In this document: positions 8,693-17,618 of the stretch, in pieces | Layout of the letters: every line of letters begins with the position of its first letter | Position numbering within the stretch: position 1 is the stretch's first letter | Origin: Chthonomonadia bacterium | GTDB lineage: Bacteria; Armatimonadota; HRBIN16 | Length of the DNA: 64,000 nt | Direction: 5' to 3' | Assembly (NCBI GenBank): GCA_013314755.1 | Contig: JABUFA010000011.1 | Coordinates: 40,250 to 104,249, forward strand | Position numbers and translations under genes: made by a program | Notes under the pieces: model-generated | What the model was told of the DNA's origin: nothing | Databases searched by the model: none | Seen by the model: only the letters and a program-made list of their open reading frames with translations

Positions 8693-11239
8693 CTACTCCT
8701 TCCAGCCCTTTACACCTATCTTCTCCACAGGTATCGGCTGGAAGCCCAGCCGCCACGCAGGCGAGTTGGGGCGCAGGCGGTAATCATCCCTCTCTGGCGC
8801 AACAAACAGGGGGTCTGCTACCAGGGAGTGCGCGTCAAAGCCTGCTCGGCGCCAGTCCTCCAGCGTGCCCAGCGGCGTGCGCCCCTTGCCGGCATCGCCG
8901 CCCTTCAGCCAGTACAGGTTATAGTCCCACTCGGCGAAGCGGTCGGTGCGCCGGTCCCAGGAGAAGATGAGTGCCGCCTGCGGGTTGGAATACGCCACGA
9001 TGTTGCGCAGGAAGCGATTGCCCTGCATGAAATCGTCGCGAGGCTGAAGGCGTATCTGCTCCACGCTGGCGTCCACAAAGATGTTGTTCTCAAACAGGTT
9101 GTTGCGTCCGCCGTGCACGCAGATGCCGCCGTTCACCGTCCGCGCCACGATGTTGCCGACAACGGTGGTGCCACTGCTGTAGTCGTCCAGATAGATGCCC
9201 CACGTGAAGTAAGGGGTGATAATCCTGCCGTCGGGCGTGCTGATCATGCCCACCGAGTCCAGAATCAGGTTATAGCGGATGATGTTGCCGGTGTCCTTGT
9301 GGTCGCGTCCGAGCGTCTCAATCGCGCCGGTGTCGTTGGTCTCCAGGTTGGTGCGGCGCAGGTCGTTGTACTCCACGATGTTGCGATGGGAGCTGCGCGT
9401 TTCGTCGAGGCACTTCAGCGAGATGGCGTAGCGCGGCGTGTCCCAGATGGTGTTATGCGCGATGCGGTTGTCGCTGCCCGTAATCACGTACACCCCCGCC
9501 ACATGCTTGTACACGTGCCCCAGGTTCCGCATCAGGTTGCCCGCGATGAGGTTATGGTGCGGCTGGCTGGCGTTATCGCCAATGAGTATCACGCCTCCCT
9601 GCGCCACGTCCTCCACACGGTTCTTCACAAACCGGATGCGCTGGCTGCGCTCCTCCAGCCGAAGGGCATACCCGCCCACCAGACGGAAAGTGCACTCCCG
9701 TACCACACAATCGCGCGCGCCAGCCATCCAGACCACGGCATCGGCGGGCATGTAGTAGTTCGTGGTTAGTGTGTAGTCGGTGTCGGTGAAGGCGAAGCCT
9801 TCAAAGCGCAAATGCTCCACCCATCGGTTGCGCTCTGGTTCACCTTTCAGCACGATAAGGCGGTCAAGCCGGGTGAGTACGGTGTTCGCAGGCGCTTTGT
9901 CCGTCTCGGAAAGGTAAAGCAGACTGCCCGTTTGCCTGTCCAGATACCACTCGTTGGGTGCGTCCAGTGCCTCACGCACGTTCTCGATGAAGTAGCGATT
10001 GCCCAGTCGGATGTCGTCGGTGTAACCATCAGGTGGCAGGAGGATACGGCGCGCCTCGTAGTCGATGCGCACAATCGGCGCAATGGCGTTCACCCAGCCC
10101 CACGCGGGAAAGATGTGCAGTTCGGCGCCGGTGGTATCCTGCCAGCGGGGAAGGTCGCCCTCCGAAAACGCCAGATACTCGCGCGAACCGGGCGGCTGAG
10201 GAGTGGCAACGGTCACCTCCCTACCAATCGCCTCGTCGCAGGCTTCTGCCTGAATCAGCACCAGATGCTTGCCTGCAGGGGGCTTCTGCAGGCGGAACGC
10301 GCCCCACCATTCCAAATCGCCGATTGCCTGCTCGGGGTTCCAGTTCGGGTCGTCGCACAACGCGAGTGCATCCATGTTCAGTCCGCCGCCCTGCGTGTTG
10401 CGCCAGCGCAGGGTGTGTTCGCCCGCGCTCAGGCGAATGGTTGCCACATGCGACCAGCGGAACGTGCCCCATCCGCCGGTGCTGCCAAGCCCCGAAAGCG
10501 GCACAGGGTCCTGCTCGTCCACCTGCACCACGCATCGTCCGCTCATGTCCCGCGCTTCGCCCTGATTGTCCGATCCATAGCGCATCCACAGCAGATACTC
10601 TCCGTCGGCGGGCACGCGAATTCGCCAAACTAAGGTATCGCCCACATTGTGGATATTACCCACGCCCTGACCGAACACCCCGCGCTCCCATCGCTCCCCG
10701 TGAAAGCCTGCAAACAGCCACCCACCTGTGCGAGGGTTCTGGGGGTCAAAGTTGGGATGTCGGGCGCGGATAGCCCAGCGTTCGCCGACACGCAGGAGGC
10801 GCGGCGTCCAGCTTGTCCCACGCGCTTCGGGAACCTCTGCACGCCACAGATTCCCCTGCACCCTCCGCCAGCCGGTGACAGGAACGCCCCCGCTCAGGAT
10901 AGCTCGCCCTGCCTTTTGCGCGCGATAAGTGATGGGGTTCTGCGCCGTGCCCGAATCGTCGGGGGTGAAGACCAGCGGCTCGTTCAGGTAGTACGTGCCC
11001 TCCGCGACAATGACCTCTATTGGTCGGTTCACTCCTTGTTGTTTTAGCCTGCGCACCTCCTGCTGGGCGCGAGTTAAGGTGGCAAAGGGACCGTCCTTTC
11101 GTTTGGCGTCGGGCACTGCGTATCTACCCGACCAGCGGTCATCTCCCGTTGGCGATACGTACAACCGCACCGGCGTCTGCTGGGCGAACGCAGACACGGC
11201 GAGCAGGATGAACAATGCACACATGAATGGTCTCCTCAT
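8693..11239 (-). CDS. Secreted right-handed beta-helix protein, possible glycoside hydrolase
   Basis: 848 residues starting MRRPFMCALFILLAVSAFAQ at 11239, a clean signal peptide with an AxA-like cleavage region. The body opens with the pectate-lyase-like pattern LYVSPTGDDRWSGR and FATLTRAQQEVRRL. An inserted beta-sandwich domain at roughly residues 175-290 (VWRIRVPADGEYLLWMRYG, LSAGEHTLRWRN) looks carbohydrate-binding. The right-handed helix rungs then follow (GARDCVVRECTFRLVGG, NLIAGNLMRNLG, NRIAHNTIWDTPRYAISL), ending in ADPLFVAPERDDYRLRPNSP. The arrangement resembles GH141-type and related polysaccharide-active proteins, but I cannot assign a substrate or catalytic residues. The longer open frame upstream has no signal sequence and was rejected. 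It is divergent from the small anchored protein at 11385. Confidence 0.85.
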   Translation of the reverse strand: MRRPFMCALFILLAVSAFAQQTPVRLYVSPTGDDRWSGRYAVPDAKRKDGPFATLTRAQQEVRRLKQQGVNRPIEVIVAEGTYYLNEPLVFTPDDSGTAQNPITYRAQKAGRAILSGGVPVTGWRRVQGNLWRAEVPEARGTSWTPRLLRVGERWAIRARHPNFDPQNPRTGGWLFAGFHGERWERGVFGQGVGNIHNVGDTLVWRIRVPADGEYLLWMRYGSDNQGEARDMSGRCVVQVDEQDPVPLSGLGSTGGWGTFRWSHVATIRLSAGEHTLRWRNTQGGGLNMDALALCDDPNWNPEQAIGDLEWWGAFRLQKPPAGKHLVLIQAEACDEAIGREVTVATPQPPGSREYLAFSEGDLPRWQDTTGAELHIFPAWGWVNAIAPIVRIDYEARRILLPPDGYTDDIRLGNRYFIENVREALDAPNEWYLDRQTGSLLYLSETDKAPANTVLTRLDRLIVLKGEPERNRWVEHLRFEGFAFTDTDYTLTTNYYMPADAVVWMAGARDCVVRECTFRLVGGYALRLEERSQRIRFVKNRVEDVAQGGVILIGDNASQPHHNLIAGNLMRNLGHVYKHVAGVYVITGSDNRIAHNTIWDTPRYAISLKCLDETRSSHRNIVEYNDLRRTNLETNDTGAIETLGRDHKDTGNIIRYNLILDSVGMISTPDGRIITPYFTWGIYLDDYSSGTTVVGNIVARTVNGGICVHGGRNNLFENNIFVDASVEQIRLQPRDDFMQGNRFLRNIVAYSNPQAALIFSWDRRTDRFAEWDYNLYWLKGGDAGKGRTPLGTLEDWRRAGFDAHSLVADPLFVAPERDDYRLRPNSPAWRLGFQPIPVEKIGVKGWKE

Positions 11240-11384
11240 GCCAATCTGATATGACACATCCTCTATTCTTTCCTGCCACGCCTGACCCGCCCATCGTTCC
11301 GTTGATTCCATCCACCGGAAAAAGGTAACATTACACCAATCGGTTGTCATTGCAAGGATGCTGGTAGAGGGAGGGAACTTCGCG

Positions 11385-11921
11385 ATGAGGTTAATGGTGG
11401 TTGTCATCGTCTTGGTGGTGGCGGGCACGGTCGCCATTGTCAAACTGGCGACCTACGACCCGATGGCAGACGATTTGCTGGTGGACATCAGCGCCCTGCA
11501 CACATGGAAGCCAACCACCGAGCAGATAAGAGCCGAAATCAGCCAGGCACGTTCGTTACAGGAGCAGAGGCAGATGTACGGTCGCCTGTTCCGCAGCCGC
11601 TACCGCAGTAAAGAGATACCCGTCAACCTGCGTGCGGACAATCAGGGGGTGTTCTATTTAGAGTGCGCGGCAACTATTCCCACCTGGGACAAAGCACTGA
11701 TTGCCCGGCAGGCATGGTGCGAAATCCGCGACCTGTTCGGCGGAAGCCCCGAGGTACTGATTTATGAATCTTACATCGGCACGCCCTCGCGCTGGGTAGG
11801 AGTGGCAAGGGCGCACTCCGAGAAGCCAGACTCACCCGAAGTGGTGTTCGACACCGGCTGGCATCTCAAGCGCAAACCGCGCGACACGGACTTCCTGAGC
11901 AGACTGCCGCAGGGCGGTTAG
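11385..11921 (+). CDS. Membrane-anchored hypothetical protein
   Basis: 178 residues; family not recognised. It begins MRLMVVVIVLVVAGTVAIVKLA, a single N-terminal membrane anchor or uncleaved signal, followed by a soluble domain of about 150 residues containing QEQRQMYGRLFRSRYR, FYLECAATIPTWDKALIARQ and GTPSRWVGVARAHSEKP. The ATG at 11385 was chosen because GAGGGAGGG lies nine bases before it; an in-frame start at 11358 has no such site. It converges on glyS and overlaps its stop by four bases. It is the only plus-strand gene between 7.9 and 39.7 kb. Confidence 0.7.
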   Translation: MRLMVVVIVLVVAGTVAIVKLATYDPMADDLLVDISALHTWKPTTEQIRAEISQARSLQEQRQMYGRLFRSRYRSKEIPVNLRADNQGVFYLECAATIPTWDKALIARQAWCEIRDLFGGSPEVLIYESYIGTPSRWVGVARAHSEKPDSPEVVFDTGWHLKRKPRDTDFLSRLPQGG

Positions 11922-14026
11922 ACCACCAGCTTGCTGAAATCGCCCACGTATCGGTACAGCGCGTCCACCCCTGCCAGCAGGAGCAGTCGGTTGCGCCGCA
12001 GAGCCTCCTCCGGTGCCATCACCAGCACGGCGTCAAAGAAGCGGTTGACCGGCTCGGTGAACGCCTCCAGCAGAGAAAACACTTCGTCCGCCTGCGAACG
12101 GGCGGCGGATTCGACAACCCGCGCCTCGTGCTGGGAAGCAACCTCGTAGAGAGCACGCTCCTCATCATGCTGGAAGAGGGAGGTATCTACCTGCTGAAGC
12201 CAGCCAGCGGGTGACTGCCACGTCGCCGTCGGTACCAGCTTCGCTGCCTCGCCCGCCTTGAGAATATTGCGCACCCGCGTCGCAGCCAGAGCCACAGGCG
12301 TCAGCCTCTCCACAGGCAGTGCGTTCAACATCTGTGCATTGCTTCGTGCCACAAGAGGCTCCACCCGCTCTTCCGCCAGCACCACCTGAACCACATCATA
12401 GCGGATGCCCTCGTCCTCTAACAGAGCCTCGATACGCTGGGCGAACATCTGCGACAGCAGGCGCATCCCTTGCTCGGTTACCTCCACCCCCTGTTGCGCG
12501 TACGCGCGCGCCGCCGACTCCACAAACGCCCACAGGCGCGGCAGGTTCGCATCGGTCGCCAGTATCTGCACCACCCCCTGCGCTGACCGGCGCAATCCAA
12601 ACGGGTCCCCCGAACCAGTGGGCACAATCTGCAGAGCACCTACATACCCCACCAGCGTATCCACGCGGTCGCACACCGCCAGCAGTCGTCCCAGCGCGCT
12701 TTCGGGCAGGGCGTCACCTGCAAAGCGGGGCATATAGTGCTCCGCGATTGCCTGCGCCACCTGCTCGTTCTCTCCGCTCAGCAGGGCGTACTCTCTGCCC
12801 ATGATCCCCTGCAGAGCCGGCAGCTCCATTACCACCTCCGTGGCGAGGTCGGCTTTGCACAGAGTGGCAGCCCGCTGCGCCAGCGAAGCGTCCACGCCCG
12901 CCTGCGGTGCCATCTCACCTGCCATCGCCACCAGACGCTGGGCTTTGTCCGCCATCGAACCCAGCTTCTCCTGAAACACAATCCGCCGCAGCTCCGTCAC
13001 GAAGGCATCCAGCTTTTGCTGACGGTCGCGCTCGTAGAAGAAGTGCGCATCGTTGAATCGTGCGGTTAGAACTCGCTCGTTGCCGTCGCGCACGATGTCT
13101 AAGGCGTAGTCGTTGCCGTTGCGCACAGCCACAAAGTACGGCATCAGCCTGCCCTGCGCGTCCGCCACCGCGAAGAATCGCTGATGCTTCTTCATGGCGG
13201 TGATCAGTATCGGCTCGGGCAGGTTCAGGAAGTTGGGGTCAAACCGCCCCAGCAGGGCGGTGGGATATTCCACCAGATGGGTTACCTCGTCCAGCAATGC
13301 CTCGTCCCACAGGATATGCCCGCCGACCTCCTGCGCCAGACGGTCTGCCTGTTGGCGGATGTTCTCCCGCCGCCGGCGATGGTCGTACTGCACATAGCGT
13401 TCGTCCAGCTGGCGGAAGAGGTCCGCCGGGGTGTGCACTTCGAACTCTTCGGGCGCAAGGAAGCGATGTCCCCGTGAACGGTTGCCGCTGTGGATGCCGT
13501 CCAGCTCAAAGGGCACAACCTCCCCATCGTACAGCGCAAGTATCCAGCGGATGGGTCGGCAGAAGCGCAGGTTACCGCTCCCCCAGCGCATCATCTTGGG
13601 GAAGGTCAGCGAACGAATGGCTTCGGGGAAGATGCCGGAGGCGACCTCGGGTGTGGGCTTACCGCGTTCGAAGACCTTCGCCATCACGTATTCGCCCTGC
13701 GGCGTGCTGACCACTTCCAGCGAGCTGACATCCACGCCCTGCTTGCGGGCGAAGCCGATGGCGGCGGGAGTAGGATTGCCCTGCGCATCAAAGGCGACGT
13801 TTGCCGCCGGACCCCGCACCTCGCGCACCACGTCGGTCTGGCTGGGCGCTACATCGTGAATGTACAGGATAAGCCGGCGGGGCGTACCGAAGGTTTCCAC
13901 CTCGCCAAAAGCGATTCTTGCCTCCTGCAGTCGTTGGGTGACGGCGCTTTGCAGTTGCGCCAATGCGCTCTCCACCACGCCTGCCGGCAGCTCTTCCGTG
14001 CCGATTTCCAGCAGTAGTTCAGCCAC
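11918..14026 (-). CDS. glyS: Glycyl-tRNA synthetase beta subunit
   Basis: 702 residues, the usual length for the beta chain of the alpha2-beta2 bacterial enzyme, which charges tRNA-Gly in the cytoplasm. It starts at a GTG (MAELLLEIGTEELPAGVVES) with a GAGG site ten bases upstream. Diagnostic stretches are FGTPRRLILYI, the MRWGSGNLRFCRPIRWILAL block, LLGRFDPNFLNLPEPILITA, MKKHQRFFAV and PFGLRRSAQGVVQIL. The C-terminal anticodon-binding region is intact. The alpha subunit glyQ lies upstream, but lepB and 245 bases of repeat-rich spacer separate the two, unlike the usual contiguous glyQS. Confidence 0.97.
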   Translation of the reverse strand: MAELLLEIGTEELPAGVVESALAQLQSAVTQRLQEARIAFGEVETFGTPRRLILYIHDVAPSQTDVVREVRGPAANVAFDAQGNPTPAAIGFARKQGVDVSSLEVVSTPQGEYVMAKVFERGKPTPEVASGIFPEAIRSLTFPKMMRWGSGNLRFCRPIRWILALYDGEVVPFELDGIHSGNRSRGHRFLAPEEFEVHTPADLFRQLDERYVQYDHRRRRENIRQQADRLAQEVGGHILWDEALLDEVTHLVEYPTALLGRFDPNFLNLPEPILITAMKKHQRFFAVADAQGRLMPYFVAVRNGNDYALDIVRDGNERVLTARFNDAHFFYERDRQQKLDAFVTELRRIVFQEKLGSMADKAQRLVAMAGEMAPQAGVDASLAQRAATLCKADLATEVVMELPALQGIMGREYALLSGENEQVAQAIAEHYMPRFAGDALPESALGRLLAVCDRVDTLVGYVGALQIVPTGSGDPFGLRRSAQGVVQILATDANLPRLWAFVESAARAYAQQGVEVTEQGMRLLSQMFAQRIEALLEDEGIRYDVVQVVLAEERVEPLVARSNAQMLNALPVERLTPVALAATRVRNILKAGEAAKLVPTATWQSPAGWLQQVDTSLFQHDEERALYEVASQHEARVVESAARSQADEVFSLLEAFTEPVNRFFDAVLVMAPEEALRRNRLLLLAGVDALYRYVGDFSKLVV

Positions 14027-14061
14027 GCTTCGCTAACCTCCCCATCGTTTTGGTGAATGAG

Positions 14062-14226
14062 AACCTAACCCCCAGCCCCTTCCCTGCGAGGGAAGGGGAG
14101 AGCATCGCCTCTCCCCGCGTCGGGGAGAGGTTGGGAGAGGGGTTTAACATAACCTAACCCCCGACCCTTTCCCTGCGAGGGAAGGGGAGCCAGCTTCCTC
14201 CCCGCTTGCAGGGAGGGGTTCCTCTC
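14062..14226. repeat. Dispersed GC-rich hairpin repeats, two tandem copies
   Basis: The glyS-lepB spacer carries two copies of a motif starting CCTAACCCCC. Each has an internal CCCCTTCCCTGCGAGGGAAG palindrome, and the first also has a CTCTCCCCGCGTCGGGGAGAG palindrome. The same units recur at 27.9-28.15 and 53.4-53.5 kb. They are non-coding and look like REP-type mobile palindromes. Confidence 0.8.
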
Positions 14227-14271
14227 CGTCAACGCATAGATTATACGGGAAGGGAAGGGGAATACGCAAGG

Positions 14272-14790
14272 TTAACGCACGAGCTCAAACTGGAAGGGCA
14301 GGCGATAGCGGCACCACACGCGCGCCCGCACGTTGCGGATGGGCAAAAAGCCCCAGTCGCGGCTGTCGTTGCTCACGTCGCGATTGTCGCCCATCACGAA
14401 CAACATGCCTTCCGGCACACGCTTTTCGCGCATGAAGTAGTGCATGGGATACCGGCGATAGGGTTCGGGCAGGAGCCGTCCGTTGATGAAAACCTCGCCG
14501 TCGCGGATACTGATGCGTTCCCCCGGCAGGGCAATTACCCGTTTCACCATCAGGTCATGCGTCTCGTCGGGCACGATAAACACTACCACATCGCCGCGAC
14601 GGGGATTGCGCCAGTAGTAGCTGATTTTCTCGGTGAGCACACGCTGATCATCGTGCAGGGTAGGCTCCATGCACCTGCCGTCCACCCGGAAGCCCTGTCC
14701 TGCGAAGTTTACCGTCAGCAGAAATACGAGGATACTGACCACCGCTACTCGCACGGCAGAATGAAGCCATGCGAGCAGGGTGGGTTTCAT
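14272..14790 (-). CDS. lepB: Signal peptidase I with Cys in place of the catalytic Ser
   Basis: A 172-residue type I leader peptidase that removes signal peptides on the outer face of the membrane. One N-terminal membrane helix (residues 11-30) is followed by box [12 protein letters not shown]. In the family this reads SMxPTL with Ser as the nucleophile; here codon 40 is TGC, Cys. The general-base Lys is present at residue 83 in [11 protein letters not shown], and box E is [15 protein letters not shown]. The S-K spacing is close to that of Bacillus SipS (S43/K83), so the alignment is not in doubt. The gene overlaps glyQ by four bases (ATGA) and sits between glyQ and glyS. A Ser-to-Cys LepB variant of E. 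coli is known to retain activity, so it may be functional. Confidence 0.95.
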   Translation of the reverse strand: MKPTLLAWLHSAVRVAVVSILVFLLTVNFAGQGFRVDGRCMEPTLHDDQRVLTEKISYYWRNPRRGDVVVFIVPDETHDLMVKRVIALPGERISIRDGEVFINGRLLPEPYRRYPMHYFMREKRVPEGMLFVMGDNRDVSNDSRDWGFLPIRNVRARVWCRYRLPFQFELVR

Positions 14791-15677
14791 ACGATAGCCA
14801 TAGCCTCCTGTGCCTTAAGGAGTGGGAAGCCCATCTCCTCGCGCTGTTTCAGATACTGCACACAGCATTTACGCGCCAGCGCACGCACGCGGTTGATATA
14901 GCTGGCGCGTTCGGTGACCGAGATACTGCCCCGCGCGTCCAGCAGGTTGAACACATGCGAGCACTTCAGCGCGTAATCAAAAGCCGGGTGCGTGTAGCCC
15001 AAATCGGCAATACGGTGTCCTTCCGCTTCGAACATCTCGAACAGGCGGAATAGCATCTCCACATCCGCATGGTCAAAGTTATAGTAGTTATGCTCTATTT
15101 CGGCGTGCCGGTCTACCTCGCCGTAGGTGATGCCATGCGCCCATTCCAGCTCCCAGAAGCTGTCCTTTTTCTGCAGGCACATGGCGAGTCGTTCCGGTCC
15201 ATAAGTAATTTCGGCGCAAACGGGGCGACACTCGATACCGCCCATCTGCTGGAAGTAGGTGAACTGCGTGATTTCGGTACCGTCCAGCCACACTTCCCAG
15301 CCCACGCCCGACGCGCCCAGCGTGGGAGCTTCCCAGTCGTCCTCCACGAAGCGGATATCGTGTTCTAACGGGTCGATATCCAGCGCACGCAGGCTGTCCA
15401 GGTAAAGGTCCACGACGTTATCCGGGGACGGCTTCAGGATGACCTGATACTGGTAGTAGTGCTGGACGCGCATCGGGTTGCGCCCATAGCGTCCGTCTGC
15501 GGGGCGGCGGGAGGGCTGTACGTAGGCGACGTTCCACGGCTCCGGTCCGAGACTGCGCAGAGCCGTGCCGGGCGCCATAGTGCCTGCCCCTACCTCCACG
15601 TCGTAGGGCTGAAGAATCAAGCACCCATGCTGTGCCCAGAACTGTTCCAATCTGAGCAGAAGTTCCTGAAAAGTCAT
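14787..15677 (-). CDS. glyQ: Glycyl-tRNA synthetase alpha subunit
   Basis: 296 residues; the alpha chain of the heterotetrameric enzyme, holding the class II aminoacylation core. It starts [19 protein letters not shown] and contains [69 protein letters not shown] and [15 protein letters not shown], all hallmarks of GlyQ. A GAGGTG ribosome-binding site precedes the ATG. The stop overlaps the lepB start. The SigH-like sigma factor gene ends six bases upstream, so the four genes may share transcription from the promoter at 16427-16455. Confidence 0.98.
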   Translation of the reverse strand: MTFQELLLRLEQFWAQHGCLILQPYDVEVGAGTMAPGTALRSLGPEPWNVAYVQPSRRPADGRYGRNPMRVQHYYQYQVILKPSPDNVVDLYLDSLRALDIDPLEHDIRFVEDDWEAPTLGASGVGWEVWLDGTEITQFTYFQQMGGIECRPVCAEITYGPERLAMCLQKKDSFWELEWAHGITYGEVDRHAEIEHNYYNFDHADVEMLFRLFEMFEAEGHRIADLGYTHPAFDYALKCSHVFNLLDARGSISVTERASYINRVRALARKCCVQYLKQREEMGFPLLKAQEAMAIV

Positions 15678-15683
15678 AGCACC

Positions 15684-16403
15684 TCAGTTACTGGTAAAGA
15701 GTTCGCGCAGGTCGGCTTTGCCCAAAGGCAATCCTGCCACCTTACGCTTGATTCGCGCCAGGGCGTTATCTACGGATTTTGTTTTGCATTGCAACGCCTC
15801 GGCGATTTCCCGGTACGATTTGCCGAAGTGATAGTGCATCAGCACGCGCCATTCGAAATCGCTCAGCAGTTGCTGGAGCGTGCGCTGCAGCTGGCGGGTA
15901 TCTTCGGCGCGGAGCAGTCGCTCCTCCGGGTCGCTGCTCGGCTCAGCGGGCAGCATATCCGCCAGGCTCCAGTCGGCGTCTTCATCGTCCGACGTCACCT
16001 CCAGCGACAGGGAGGTGTTCAGTGGCATCTGTTTCTGGCGCGTCGCCGCCTTGATGGCGGTAATGATATGCCGCTGGATGCACACTTTGGCAAACGCCGG
16101 GAACGAAATGGGCTTATCGGTTCGGTAATCGAGGATAGCCTGCCACAGCCCAATCATACCGACCTGCAGCAGGTCCTCGCGTTCTGCGCCCAACAGGAAA
16201 TACGATTTAACTTTGGTGCGAACCAGGTTGCGATACTTATACAGCAGGAACTCCGCCGCCTGTTCGTCGCCTTTCTGCGCCTGCTCTACGATTTCCCGGT
16301 CGGACATCTGCATGTAGCGACGATAGCAGCGCTTGACGTGCGATTCACCTTCCGTGAACACTGTATTCCCATCCTCACCCAATGATAGAGTGGGCGGCTG
16401 CAT
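15684..16403 (-). CDS. sigH: Sigma-70 family factor, SigH-like
   Basis: About 239 residues, close to Bacillus SigH. The region 2 core contains DEQAAEFLLYKYRNLVRTKV, SYFLLGAEREDLLQVGMIGL and ISFPAFAKVCIQRHIITAIK followed by ATRQKQ. Region 4 reads SDFEWRVLMHYHFGKSYREI, AEALQCKTKSVDNALARIKR. The start is uncertain: an in-frame GTG at 16424 lies at or upstream of the predicted transcription start of the promoter at 16427-16455, so the ATG at 16403 is preferred; later in-frame starts are possible because the conserved part begins near MQMSDREIVEQ. It sits just upstream of glyQ-lepB-glyS. Its regulon here is unknown; in Firmicutes SigH drives post-exponential and competence genes. Confidence 0.88.
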   Translation of the reverse strand: MQPPTLSLGEDGNTVFTEGESHVKRCYRRYMQMSDREIVEQAQKGDEQAAEFLLYKYRNLVRTKVKSYFLLGAEREDLLQVGMIGLWQAILDYRTDKPISFPAFAKVCIQRHIITAIKAATRQKQMPLNTSLSLEVTSDDEDADWSLADMLPAEPSSDPEERLLRAEDTRQLQRTLQQLLSDFEWRVLMHYHFGKSYREIAEALQCKTKSVDNALARIKRKVAGLPLGKADLRELFTSN

Positions 16404-16426
16404 ATTCACAGCCGTGTTCTGCACTC

Positions 16427-16455
16427 ATCATACCAAAATCGCGCGAAAAAGGCAA
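16427..16455 (-). promoter_or_regulatory. Sigma-70-type promoter of the SigH-like gene
   Basis: On the minus strand TTGCCT (16450-16455) and TATGAT (16427-16432) are separated by exactly 17 bases. Transcription would begin near 16420, giving a leader of about 17 bases to the ATG at 16403. It probably drives the sigma factor and perhaps glyQ-lepB-glyS. Confidence 0.6.
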
Positions 16456-16523
16456 GAGTTCGAATACCTGTTCTTTCAAAACAGGGCGAGCGGTTGACGC
16501 TCGCCCCGCTTCGCCAGACGCTG

Positions 16524-17516
16524 CTATTCGCCAATCATGCCGAAGTTGCGCACGAGGATGCCGAAGTCAAACAGTGTCACCTCGTTGTCGCCGTCCAGGT
16601 CGCCGAAGAAGATGTCGAAGAAGCTGAGCTGTCTGACGCTGCCGTCTCCAAACTCCACATCCCTCTGCACCGCGGGCAGTGCGCTGGAGAACAGCAGGAC
16701 GAAGTCATAGATGCCGTCGGGCACATCCACATCGGTTTCAAACGTGCCGTCTTCGTCCAGCTCCACCTGTACTGCATCTGCCACATTTCCGTCGCGGGTG
16801 CGCGCCTCCAGCGTAGCATACCGCTTGCCCTGATAGCCGGCGGTGTTGACCTGCCCTGTCAGCGAACGGGAGAAGAGCACGAACGCCAGGTCGTCCGGTT
16901 TTTCATCACAGCGGTCAAGGATAGGCTGTTGAAAGCCGGTTGCAGGCGAAAACTGCAGTGCCGGGCAGAGCATGAGAGGACGGTGAGCAGACCAGCGAAA
17001 GTCCTCCATATCCACACGGGCACTGTTTTTGTCGTCCTCCGAAATCTGCAGCCAGTAGTGCTGTTCTATCTCCTGAGTGAAGGGCTGGGGCAGTTTGGCG
17101 GAAAAGTAGAACACGCGCTGCTGAGTGCAGTCCCAGCGACCGGTATAGCGCAAAACATCCGGGCGGACGCAAGCGCGGTAAATCGGTTCCGGCTCTGGCT
17201 CGCACGTGCCCGGCTTGTTGCGGTAGATGGCGATGTAGTAGCTCCACCGCTTGCTATACTGCGCCGAGGTTAACAGTACGCCCCACCAGCTCACCCGCAC
17301 GATGGGACCGGTACGTGTGCAGATCCAGTCGTCCATCGCCACCCGATTGAGCGGGCGTGGCTGCTCGCAACTGAACACGCGGGATTCGTGTGAGGCGAGC
17401 GGCCAGGTGTACCGTTGAAGCCATTTGAAGCTCCAGTAGGTCGGTCCAGCAAACTGCGCCTGTGCGCTGACAGCCAGTACCAGCACCGCCAGCATCCAAA
17501 AACTGCGTCGGATCAT
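16524..17516 (-). CDS. Secreted protein with one dockerin-like C-terminal repeat
   Basis: 330 residues, family not recognised. A signal peptide (MIRRSFWMLAVLVLAVSAQA) is followed by a Trp- and Cys-rich domain (WSFKWLQRYTWPLASHESRV, VRVSWWGVLLTS, YWLQISEDDKNS). A short beta-sandwich-like segment comes next (LDEDGTFETDVDVPDGIYDF), then a C-terminal GDLDGDNEVTLFDFGILVRN FG repeat at about residues 306-326. That tail has the DxDxDxxVxxxD calcium-loop pattern of type I dockerins but occurs only once here. The same tail ends the subtilase immediately upstream and the protein at 31190. The gene lies about 100 bases after the subtilase stop, with a strong hairpin between them. Confidence 0.75.
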   Translation of the reverse strand: MIRRSFWMLAVLVLAVSAQAQFAGPTYWSFKWLQRYTWPLASHESRVFSCEQPRPLNRVAMDDWICTRTGPIVRVSWWGVLLTSAQYSKRWSYYIAIYRNKPGTCEPEPEPIYRACVRPDVLRYTGRWDCTQQRVFYFSAKLPQPFTQEIEQHYWLQISEDDKNSARVDMEDFRWSAHRPLMLCPALQFSPATGFQQPILDRCDEKPDDLAFVLFSRSLTGQVNTAGYQGKRYATLEARTRDGNVADAVQVELDEDGTFETDVDVPDGIYDFVLLFSSALPAVQRDVEFGDGSVRQLSFFDIFFGDLDGDNEVTLFDFGILVRNFGMIGE

Positions 17517-17580
17517 TTTTCTTGTTCCTCCTTATTTGATTGGGAAATCGGGCTCCCGCTCGACATCCCGGTCGAACGAA

Positions 17581-17608
17581 CAGGGACGCCCATCGCGGGG
17601 CGTCCCTG
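17581..17608 (-). terminator. Hairpin after the subtilase gene
   Basis: A perfect 11-bp stem (CAGGGACGCCC / GGGCGTCCCTG) with a six-base loop begins about ten bases past the subtilase stop. There is no T-run, so it may be a partial terminator or an mRNA-stabilising element between two related secreted-protein genes. Confidence 0.6.
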
Positions 17609-17618
17609 CATCACGCGG

